A stretch of 20,188 nucleotides of DNA, taken from contig CAYFJO010000185.1 in NCBI GenBank assembly GCA_964343305.1, positions 1 to 20,188 on the forward strand, in the 5' to 3' direction. Every line of letters starts with the position of its first letter. Position 1 is the first letter of the stretch. Below the pieces are notes generated by a model. The model searched no databases. It was not told the origin of the DNA and saw only the letters and a program-made list of their open reading frames with translations. A program made the position numbers and the translations under genes. Below, piece by piece: positions 8,449 to 15,194 of the stretch. Origin of the DNA: CAYFJO01 sp964343305 (GTDB lineage Bacteria > Planctomycetota > Planctomycetia > Pirellulales > Pirellulaceae).

Positions 8449-9132
8449 TCATGAGTCAGATTCGGCAAAGCCGATGATCCCGCCGATAAACAGCGACACC
8501 GGAATCGCAATGGCCAGCGCGATCGCGACGCAAGCCGTCCGGGTGAGTTGTCCGTCTGCTTCCACCGCGTCCGCGCTAATGATTGGCGGTGGTGGCGGAG
8601 CTAGGGTGTCTTGTGATGCGGACGAGAGGCCATTGGTTCCCTGAGAAAGTTGGCCGGAACTATCACCGTCCACGGCGACAAAGTCGATCGCCGAAAATGT
8701 AGCCGACCCGGTGTCTTTCAAACTCATGCCCAGATCATCTTCGACCGAACCAGCCGGCACGGGCGGTGACGCCCACGGCGAACGGCTCATCTGTTGCGGC
8801 AGCATAATGGCTTGCTGGAAATCAACCGACGGCAGCAACTCGCGCAACTTGCCAGGATCGCACTGATCAGCGAACAGCAGAAAAAACGCCCACTGCTCAA
8901 TCGGGCTGGCGTTGCGAATCGTCGACTCATCCAAACTACACTTCGACAGCTCCACCGTTGTGAACTTCGACAGCGTTGGCAAGCGGACGGTCGCTGGGAA
9001 CGTCGATCAACTGAAAACGGAAATGTGGTTGGTCCGTATCGGTGAAAGCCCGATCAACGATTGTGAGTTTTCCGGGCTGCCAAAGATCTTTTTGAACGCA
9101 AAGTCGACGGTCGGTTTGATTCCCAGTGCCAT
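8449..9132 (-). pseudogene. Decayed Rpn/PD-(D/E)XK nuclease-family transposase fused to an unrelated membrane tail
   Basis: On the minus strand an ATG at 9132, with GGAG 7 nt upstream, starts MALGIKPTVDFAFKKIFGSP, the classic N-terminus of Rpn recombination-promoting nucleases. After about 28 codons (near 9049) the family continues in another frame (DTDQPHFRFQLIDVPSDRP, then VEVH), and in a third frame from about 8965 (VELSKCSLDE, then SPIEQWAFFLLFADQCDPG and LRELLPSVDFQQAI). The central region that should carry the PD-(D/E)XK catalytic residues is missing. Downstream of FQQAI the frame runs into an unrelated tail: a Ser/Gly/Pro-rich linker with APPPPPI and a transmembrane helix (ACVAIALAIAIPVSLFIGG). 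So this is a deleted, twice-frameshifted nuclease joined to the end of another protein. The 177-codon 3' frame (8449-8982) could still be translated, but activity is unlikely. Confidence 0.75.
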
Positions 9133-9202
9133 GTTGTCACTCCGACCAAGTTGTACCGTTTTTTGGTGACTGGGTCGCAAATGTCATGTCTTGTTGAAAA
9201 CA

Positions 9203-9234
9203 CCGTAAAACAAGCGAGGACGCTTGTTTTACGG
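9203..9234. repeat. Perfect 14-bp inverted repeat (hairpin, possible terminator)
   Basis: CCGTAAAACAAGCG (9203-9216) and its exact reverse complement CGCTTGTTTTACGG (9221-9234) are separated by AGGA. The plus strand continues with GCTTTTG. It lies upstream of the rpn remnant and of recA. It could be a bidirectional terminator or a dispersed intergenic palindrome. No gene nearby clearly needs a terminator here, which favours the second reading. Confidence 0.8.
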
Positions 9235-9400
9235 GCTTTTGACCAAACGTGTCCCGCGGCCGTGCAATAAATATTTCACTCCCATGATTGATTTGAGGTA
9301 ACAGAAAAGAGATAGTATCCGCTTGTTCATGCAATCTTTTTCGGGCCGCTGTCAATCACTTGCACTGACGTACAATGTTTCTCATAAAGGAATTTATCCA

Positions 9401-10519
9401 ATGGTCACTACACAAAAGAAAAAACAACAGAAGGCAACGACGGCAAAGGGCAAAGCTGAAAAGAAAACTCAGTCGCCCGTCGAGCAATTGCTTGACCAGA
9501 ATGCCAACTTGAAAACGGCCGTCCAGCAGATTGAGAAACAGTTTGGCGACGGGGCGATCATGCCGCTGGGCAGTGGGAGTCAAAACGCTATTCAAGGCAT
9601 TTCGACCGGTTGCATTTCGTTGGACATGGCGCTTGGCGGGCAAGGCATTCCGCGTGGTCGCATTATTGAAGTCTTTGGACCGGAATCGAGCGGTAAAACG
9701 ACCCTCGCTTTGCACGTCGTCGCACAAGCTCAAAAACAAGGTGGCATCGCGGCATTCATCGACGCAGAACATGCGTTTGATCCGAGTTGGGGAAAGAAGT
9801 TGGGTGTGCAACTCGACACATTGTTGGTCAGCCAGCCAAGCAATGGCGAAGAGGCGATGCAGATCACTGAGATGCTGGTCAAGTCCAACTCGGTCGATGT
9901 CGTCGTTATCGACTCAGTTGCAGCACTCGTACCCAAACAAGAATTGGAAGGCGAGATCGGCGACACGCATGTTGCATTGCAAGCACGGTTGATGAGCCAG
10001 TCGATGCGCAAGCTCACGGGTGCGATCAACAAATCGAAGACGTCCGTGATCTTTATCAACCAGATTCGTATGAAGATTGGCGTGACGTTCGGCAGCCCGG
10101 AAACAACGCCCGGCGGACGTGCGTTGAAATTTTACAGTTCGTGCCGAATTGACGTGCGACGGATCGGCCAGCTCAAAGACGGCGAAGATGTCGTCGGCCA
10201 GCGTGTGCGGGCAAAAGTCGTGAAAAACAAGGTCGCTCCGCCGTTTCGGCTGGCAGAATTTGATATGTTGCACACGTGCGGGATCAGCTATGAAGGCGAC
10301 ATCTTGGATTTGGCCGTGACGCACAAGATCGTTTCCCGTAGCGGAGCGTGGTTCAAATATGGAGAATCGTATCTGGGCCAGGGCAAGGAAAAGGCCCGGG
10401 CGTTCATGATCGAAAATCCGGACGTGACGGAACAGATCAAAGAAAAAGTCATGGCCGCCGGCGGATACATGGACCCCGCCGACGTGCCCCAAGATGATGA
10501 GACCACTGACGAAGAATGA
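9401..10519 (+). CDS. recA: Recombinase A
   Basis: RecA forms ATP-dependent filaments on single-stranded DNA for homologous recombination, repair and SOS co-protease activity. The 372-residue product shows the Walker A motif GPESSGKT at residues 93-100, FIDAEHAFDP, the Walker B-like strand VDVVVIDSVAAL, loop L1 (EGEIGDTHVALQARLMSQ), loop L2 (TFGSPETTPGGRALKFYSS) and an acidic C-terminus (DDETTDEE). The start is ATG 9401, preceded by AAAGGAA about 8 nt upstream; an in-frame TTG at 9323 would add 26 unrelated residues. Compared with E. coli RecA the Walker motif is shifted by about 27 residues because of a lysine-rich N-terminal extension (TTQKKKQQKATTAKGKAEKK). No clear LexA-type operator is seen. 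The next gene, an HtrA-like protease, follows after 49 nt rather than the recX gene found in many bacteria. Confidence 0.98.
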   Translation: MVTTQKKKQQKATTAKGKAEKKTQSPVEQLLDQNANLKTAVQQIEKQFGDGAIMPLGSGSQNAIQGISTGCISLDMALGGQGIPRGRIIEVFGPESSGKTTLALHVVAQAQKQGGIAAFIDAEHAFDPSWGKKLGVQLDTLLVSQPSNGEEAMQITEMLVKSNSVDVVVIDSVAALVPKQELEGEIGDTHVALQARLMSQSMRKLTGAINKSKTSVIFINQIRMKIGVTFGSPETTPGGRALKFYSSCRIDVRRIGQLKDGEDVVGQRVRAKVVKNKVAPPFRLAEFDMLHTCGISYEGDILDLAVTHKIVSRSGAWFKYGESYLGQGKEKARAFMIENPDVTEQIKEKVMAAGGYMDPADVPQDDETTDEE

Positions 10520-10568
10520 CGGCGGGCCGTTTGGGATATACCCGCTCGTTGATTTCAGGAGAAAACCA

Positions 10569-12095
10569 ATGGCGGGTTGTATTCAAATTCGACATCAGTT
10601 CCCAGCAGCCCGGCTATTCCAAATAGCCGGGTTGCTCATTGCGCTCCCATCCATTTCCTTCGCCCAAGAAGTCGGCGAACTGACCGCCTTCCAAGCCGCC
10701 GCGATCATGGAAAAAGCCATGGTCTCGGCAATCGAAAAAGCGGAAAAATCCGTAGTCGCGATCGCCCGCGTTCGCCGCAACGCAAGACCATTGCGAGTCG
10801 AAAAAGACGACCCGCTCGATTTCCGCCTGCGCGAACCGCCGATCGATCCAACCGACCCGCGTTTCGTTCCCAATGAATACGGCACAGGCGTGATCATCGA
10901 CAAGTCGGGTTTGATCCTGACCAACTACCACGTCATAGGCAAGCCGGCCGAAAACGACTACTACGTCTGGATCAACCGCGTCCCGTACAAAGTCGACAAC
11001 GTGATGGAGCCCCACAAGGTGCTCGACGTCAAAGCCGCCGACCCCTGGACGGATCTCGCGATCCTCAAAATCAACGCCGAAAACCTCACACCCATCACCT
11101 ACGGCGACGGCTCCAAATTGAAAAAAGGCAATATCGTCATTGCGCTGGGCAACCCTTACGCCATCGCTCGCGACGGCCAAGCCAGCGCAACCTGGGGCAT
11201 CATCTCGAACCTGAATCGCAAAGCAACCAAAAACCCAACCATCATCGAAGCCGCGCGCGGCGGCGAAACACTGCACCACTTCGGCACGCTGATCCAAACC
11301 GACGCCAAGCTCGAACTCGGCACCAGCGGCGGAGCGCTGATCAATCTCAAAGGCCAAATGATCGGCCTGACCACATCGCTGGCCGCCATGGAAGGCTACG
11401 AAAAATCCGCCGGTTTCGCGATTCCCGTCGACGAAGTTTTCAAAAAGACGGTTGACAAATTGAAGACCGGAGCCAAGGCCGAGTTCGGCTTCCTCGGCGT
11501 CCAACCCGCCGACCTCGCAATCGCCGCCCGCCAACGAGGCGAACTCGGCGTCCGCTTGATGCACGTCGTCCAAGGAACTCCCGCCGGCCAAGCGGGCTTG
11601 CGAGTTCACGACAAAGTCACCCACGTCAACGGCACGCAAATCCACGACCACATCGAACTGATGCGCGAACTAAGCAAGAACTTTGCCGAAGACATCGTCA
11701 AGCTAACGGTCGACCGCCCCAACCGCGCCCCCGTCCTCGTCCCGGTCAAACTCTCCAAAAAGTACATCGAGTCCACGCGTCCATCCTACTCCCAACAAAT
11801 GGAAGTCACCTGGCGCGGCCTCAAAGTCGACTTCGCAACGGCGATCCCGTACTTTCTAAGCAAAAGCCACAACATGGACCCCGAGGGTTGCGTTGCCGTC
11901 GTCTCCGTCGACCGAGATTCCGCCGCCTGGAAAGCTGGCCTGCGTCCTTGGACTTTCGTCAACCACGTCAACGGCCGCCGCGTTTCGACGCCCACAGAAT
12001 TCTACGCGGCGGTTGCGGACAAAACCGGACGAGTCCAAATTCAATTGACCGGGGCCGAAGGCGTTGACTCGCCGTTCCGCACGGTGATGCCGTAA
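10569..12095 (+). CDS. Secreted HtrA/DegP-like trypsin-type serine protease with two PDZ domains
   Basis: This 508-residue S1C-type protease has an N-terminal signal peptide (hydrophobic LFQIAGLLIALPSISFA, likely cleaved before QE, around residue 32), so it acts in the envelope or outside. The catalytic triad is visible: His121 in LTNYHVIG, Asp162 in PWTDLAIL and Ser253 in GTSGGAL (the family usually has GNSGGPL). PDZ1 covers ~305-390 (GFLGVQPAD, GTPAGQAGLRVHDKVTHVNG); a second, more diverged PDZ covers ~435-500 (DSAAWKAGLRPWTFVNHVNG). HtrA proteases degrade or refold misfolded envelope proteins, with PDZ domains reading C-termini. The start is ATG 10569, with CAGGAG 8-9 nt upstream; an upstream in-frame ATG at 10494 lies inside recA and would bury the signal peptide. 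Only 49 nt separate it from recA and no terminator is seen, so co-transcription is plausible. Its 3' end converges on the WD40 gene with a 9-nt gap. Confidence 0.93.
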   Translation: MAGCIQIRHQFPAARLFQIAGLLIALPSISFAQEVGELTAFQAAAIMEKAMVSAIEKAEKSVVAIARVRRNARPLRVEKDDPLDFRLREPPIDPTDPRFVPNEYGTGVIIDKSGLILTNYHVIGKPAENDYYVWINRVPYKVDNVMEPHKVLDVKAADPWTDLAILKINAENLTPITYGDGSKLKKGNIVIALGNPYAIARDGQASATWGIISNLNRKATKNPTIIEAARGGETLHHFGTLIQTDAKLELGTSGGALINLKGQMIGLTTSLAAMEGYEKSAGFAIPVDEVFKKTVDKLKTGAKAEFGFLGVQPADLAIAARQRGELGVRLMHVVQGTPAGQAGLRVHDKVTHVNGTQIHDHIELMRELSKNFAEDIVKLTVDRPNRAPVLVPVKLSKKYIESTRPSYSQQMEVTWRGLKVDFATAIPYFLSKSHNMDPEGCVAVVSVDRDSAAWKAGLRPWTFVNHVNGRRVSTPTEFYAAVADKTGRVQIQLTGAEGVDSPFRTVMP

Positions 12096-12104
12096 AGTGG
12101 CATT

Positions 12105-14180
12105 TCAATCGTTGATAAGCAAATCAAGAAAGTGAATTTGCCCAGTGGAATCACCCACCACGGCAATCTTTTCGTTGGGCGAAACCGACGCCAGGGGCTC
12201 CATACCGTCGGGCGTAAAAGACGCCAAGGATTCTCCTGTTTCCACGCTCAGGATACGGACGGTGTTGTCGTTTGATACGCATAGCGCTTTGCGTCCGTTG
12301 GAGATTATGTTTAGAGACATCACCATGTGCATGTCCATCTCTAGTTCATTCATCAACTCTCCTGTCTCCAAATTCCAATCACGCAGAGTTTGGTCATGTG
12401 CTGCAACAATCAATCGCTGACCATCTGGCATCAAATCCATCGACGTCACTCCACCATCGTGTCCATTAAACCTTCGAATCTCTTTTGCAGTCTCCAGATC
12501 CCAAAGTCGACATGTTCCATCCTCGGACCCAGAAATGGCTCGGCAACCATCGGGCAAAGCAAGCAACGAAGTAACCCGCCAGAAATTATGACCTTCGATA
12601 AAAATCTGTAATTCATTACCGGTTTCCAAATCCCAGATAAAAAGCGAGGCATCGTGAGCGACGGACACCCCGCGTCGAAGGTCGGGCAACACGGCTACAG
12701 CATCGACCCAAACACTTGCCAAGACTTCGAACGAGGATATTTTTTCGCACGTTTCCAGGTCGCGAACTACGAGTGTTGCCTTGTTGTCGAAGACAGCACG
12801 TCGACCCTTGGGAAAAACCGCCTTCAGAACTCCAGGATTCTCGTCGCCACCAACTGTGCCAATCGATTTTCCGGATTTCAAATCCCACGTACGGAGCGTT
12901 CCATCAAGGGAACTAGACAAAACCCTTTGACCATCGGGTAAGATTCTCAGGGATGTAATCTTGCCAGAATGCCCGTCGTGTTTACTGCTCTTTTTTTCCG
13001 GATCAAAGCTCCACAGCCGGAGCGAATGATCGTGTGCCGCGGACAACACATGCGTCCCGGAAGGAAGTACCGCCACAGATTTCACCCAAGCTGTATGGCC
13101 CTCGAAGACTCTAATTGTTTTACGAGTATCGATGTCCCAAATACGAAGAGTATTGTCGTGGCCACCCGACACGATTCGGCGGTTGTCTGGAAAGGTGGCA
13201 ATCGTTGTTACGAAATCAATGTGCCCCTCGAGTGTGCCGATTCTTTCGCCTGATTCGAGATCCCAGATTCGAAGAACGTGATCATCTGTTGCCGCAGAAA
13301 AAAGATCACCTGCTGCGGAAATAATACGACAACCATCCGGCATCCACGCCATTGCATGTGCGGGCTCGTCGTAGCTTTGAAGCAACTCGCCTGTTTCAGC
13401 ATCCCAAAGTTGCATTGCATCGGATGAGCCGGAAAGTACCCGCCTACCATCCGGGTGACCTACAACCCAGTGAAGATTCTCGGAAGAATCGCGTATCACT
13501 CGCAATGTATCTCCAGACTCCACATCCCAAACGAACAGTCTATCGTCACCCGATGTACAGACCGCGCGAGATCCGTCACCCAACAACGCTACGGAAAAAA
13601 CGAAACCACCATGTCCTTCAAAAGAACGAATGGTCTTTCCAGTCTCTAAGTCCCAAAGCCGAAGCGTGCCATCGGCAGACGAGGAAATTGCCCTACATCC
13701 ATCGGGATGAATTGCAACGGACCAGACGTTTTGGGTATGCCCCATCAACGTGCGAAACGTCCTTCCGGTCTTTAGGTCCCACAGGCAAAGTGTTTTATCC
13801 CATGAGCCTGAGAGTGCATGCTGACCATCTGGATGCACAGCCACCGCACTAACATAGTGTTGATGTCCCAAAAATGTTCGAACGAGTGGTCCGCCTGGTC
13901 GGGTAAGAGATGCGGAGCGAGGAAGCAATGCCGTTGACTCTGATGCAAGTTTTCGGATCTCCTCGACAAGTTGAGAAATTTGCCGATCATTCGGATCGGA
14001 TAACCGCCCAAGAAGTTGTGCGGCCAACTGACTTGGGTTTCGAACTAAAACGTGGGTTGAAAGATATATGGCCTCTCGAATTCGTTTAATCGCCGCTTTT
14101 CCATCTGGCAATTCAGATATTGCACGTAGTTTACGCTCAAGCCATTCCAAGTCGACATTCGGTTCTATGCTGTCTGTCAT
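12105..14180 (-). CDS. WD40 repeat protein, 14 blades, with STAND-type helical linker
   Basis: This 691-residue protein has a helical N-terminus (1-~95: LEWLERKLRAISELPDGKAA, then STHVLVRNPSQLAAQLLGRL) and 14 WD40 units from about residue 105 to the end, enough for two seven-bladed propellers. Typical units read GH...V.SVA..PDG...SGS.D.TLR.WDLETGK. The helical segment resembles the linker between NB-ARC/NACHT NTPase and WD40 sensor in bacterial and Apaf-1-like STAND proteins, where LSAHVLAKDPSQLAGQLLGR-like sequences are common. Here there is no Walker A motif and no effector, so it looks like a stand-alone sensor half. No signal peptide is visible, so it is probably cytoplasmic. The ATG at 14180 follows the DUF4058 stop by 24 nt with no clear Shine-Dalgarno sequence, suggesting an operon. 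Ligand and role are unknown. Confidence 0.9.
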   Translation of the reverse strand: MTDSIEPNVDLEWLERKLRAISELPDGKAAIKRIREAIYLSTHVLVRNPSQLAAQLLGRLSDPNDRQISQLVEEIRKLASESTALLPRSASLTRPGGPLVRTFLGHQHYVSAVAVHPDGQHALSGSWDKTLCLWDLKTGRTFRTLMGHTQNVWSVAIHPDGCRAISSSADGTLRLWDLETGKTIRSFEGHGGFVFSVALLGDGSRAVCTSGDDRLFVWDVESGDTLRVIRDSSENLHWVVGHPDGRRVLSGSSDAMQLWDAETGELLQSYDEPAHAMAWMPDGCRIISAAGDLFSAATDDHVLRIWDLESGERIGTLEGHIDFVTTIATFPDNRRIVSGGHDNTLRIWDIDTRKTIRVFEGHTAWVKSVAVLPSGTHVLSAAHDHSLRLWSFDPEKKSSKHDGHSGKITSLRILPDGQRVLSSSLDGTLRTWDLKSGKSIGTVGGDENPGVLKAVFPKGRRAVFDNKATLVVRDLETCEKISSFEVLASVWVDAVAVLPDLRRGVSVAHDASLFIWDLETGNELQIFIEGHNFWRVTSLLALPDGCRAISGSEDGTCRLWDLETAKEIRRFNGHDGGVTSMDLMPDGQRLIVAAHDQTLRDWNLETGELMNELEMDMHMVMSLNIISNGRKALCVSNDNTVRILSVETGESLASFTPDGMEPLASVSPNEKIAVVGDSTGQIHFLDLLIND

Positions 14181-14204
14181 AGTTGGCTGGCTGCAACATC
14201 CACG

Positions 14205-14969
14205 TCATGCACTGCCGTCCACGATTACATCTCGCCATCGCTGTGGAACTCCAGACCAAGCCCGCATGTAAGTCATTTCCAACGGCACGGGAACATAATG
14301 TTCCGGTTTCAAAAACAGGGGCATGTCCACCAGTGTGCTGTCAACTGAAATCGGCTGAATGAAAGCTTTGATCGTGTGTCTGACCGCGTAGGATACAAGC
14401 GTCAGAGGTGCGTCTTCAGGAGCTTCAAATTTGCCCGCCAACAAGTAGTCCCAGATTGCCCCGTGGATTCCGTTGGGATTGTGCGAACCCGGCGACATTG
14501 GATCAATCACCAACACATGAATTCCGTCGTTAAAGAACGCGGCGACTTTGTCGACGAAGTCTTCCAACGTTCGTCGCGAATGCTTGTTCGGGGGCGAGAC
14601 GATTTCGATGACCGCTACGACATGATCGCCCGTCGCGTGGCGGATCATGACACTTCGTTGACGGGACAAATAGAATCTGGCATCCTCTGCAGCATCTTGC
14701 GTGATAACAACTCCCGGTGGTGCTTCGGCGACAGCGACCATGCCGTTCGATTCTTGTCCTCGGCCAGCATCATGATCTTCATCGGTTGTCTCGGACGCAC
14801 GCAACGTCAAAACGTCCGGCCCGACTTCGCCCGTTCGCTGTTCGCCAAGCGCGTAGTAATCGCCCGGCAGCAATTTGTCATTCAACGCGTTGCTTAGCTC
14901 GGTGATCCAGGTGTTATGAAAATGGTGATAAACGCCTGCCGAAACGCGCGTCCAATCGTGCATGGGCAT
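14205..14969 (-). CDS. DUF4058 family protein (putative PD-(D/E)XK-like fold)
   Basis: This 254-residue protein starts with the family signature MPMHDWTRVSAGVYHHFHN, followed by LLPGDYYALGEQ. ATG 14969 was chosen because CGGAG lies 6 nt upstream and the family begins at MPMHDW; an ATG at 14999 would add ten residues. The family is uncharacterised and common in planctomycetes and cyanobacteria. By eye, GPDVLTL, then VVAVIEIVSPPNK, then DFVDKVAAFFNDGIHVLVID line up with the PD...E.lSP...K...Y...G....lvDp pattern of Uma2-type PD-(D/E)XK proteins, so a nuclease-like fold is possible. It precedes the WD40 gene by 24 nt on the same strand. A consensus TATAAT lies 41 bp upstream and a pair of palindromes lies just beyond it, suggesting regulation. 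Nuclease activity is an inference only. Confidence 0.88.
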   Translation of the reverse strand: MPMHDWTRVSAGVYHHFHNTWITELSNALNDKLLPGDYYALGEQRTGEVGPDVLTLRASETTDEDHDAGRGQESNGMVAVAEAPPGVVITQDAAEDARFYLSRQRSVMIRHATGDHVVAVIEIVSPPNKHSRRTLEDFVDKVAAFFNDGIHVLVIDPMSPGSHNPNGIHGAIWDYLLAGKFEAPEDAPLTLVSYAVRHTIKAFIQPISVDSTLVDMPLFLKPEHYVPVPLEMTYMRAWSGVPQRWRDVIVDGSA

Positions 14970-15010
14970 GAGTTGCTCCGAACCAGAAACGGAATTCATC
15001 GTCAATTCTC

Positions 15011-15016
15011 ATTATA
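15011..15016 (-). promoter_or_regulatory. Consensus -10 box of the DUF4058-WD40 operon
   Basis: The minus strand reads TATAAT at 15016-15011, which would start a transcript near 15004 with about 35 nt of leader before ATG 14969. No good -35 hexamer is found at 16-18 nt; palindrome 15032-15063 covers that position, which would fit an activator- or repressor-controlled promoter. Confidence 0.4.
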
Positions 15017-15031
15017 CAGATTTACCTAGCC

Positions 15032-15063
15032 GACATCCGAAGTTTTCTTCTACTTCGGATGTC
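15032..15063. repeat. Palindrome 1 between DUF4058 and alaS
   Basis: GACATCCGAAGT (15032-15043) and its exact reverse complement ACTTCGGATGTC (15052-15063) form a 12-bp stem with an 8-nt loop. It shares the TCCGAAG/CTTCGGA core with the second palindrome 13 bp downstream. It could be a DNA operator or an RNA hairpin in the alaS leader. Confidence 0.85.
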
Positions 15064-15076
15064 TGATATTTGCCGA

Positions 15077-15108
15077 AACTTCCGAAGTCAATTGAGGCTT
15101 CGGAAGTT
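15077..15108. repeat. Palindrome 2 between DUF4058 and alaS
   Basis: AACTTCCGAAG (15077-15087) and its exact reverse complement CTTCGGAAGTT (15098-15108) form an 11-bp stem around a 10-nt loop that contains the smaller palindrome TCAATTGA. The core matches palindrome 1. The centre-to-centre distance between the two is 45 bp. Confidence 0.85.
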
Positions 15109-15194
15109 AGCCGCCTGCCTAGTTCAGATTCGGTCCAAGCGATATCATGACCGTTTCTCAATTCCCACCTTTCCCAACCAACGATTGATCGAAA

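Noticed and set aside
8360..8644. 94-codon plus-strand open frame
   Set aside because: It lies opposite the tail of the rpn-derived frame and shows no coding signal of its own.
9321..9345. Possible LexA/SOS box before recA (GTTC-like pieces)
   Set aside because: No paired GTTC or GAAC...GTTC spacing could be made to fit known LexA operators.
9323..9400. Upstream TTG start for RecA
   Set aside because: It would add 26 residues unlike RecA; ATG 9401 has AAAGGAA at proper spacing.
10494..10568. Upstream ATG start for the HtrA-like protease inside recA
   Set aside because: It would place 25 residues before the signal peptide; ATG 10569 has CAGGAG at good spacing.
10614..11651. 345-codon minus-strand open frame across the HtrA-like gene
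   Set aside because: Antisense shadow; the plus frame has signal peptide, catalytic triad and PDZ motifs.
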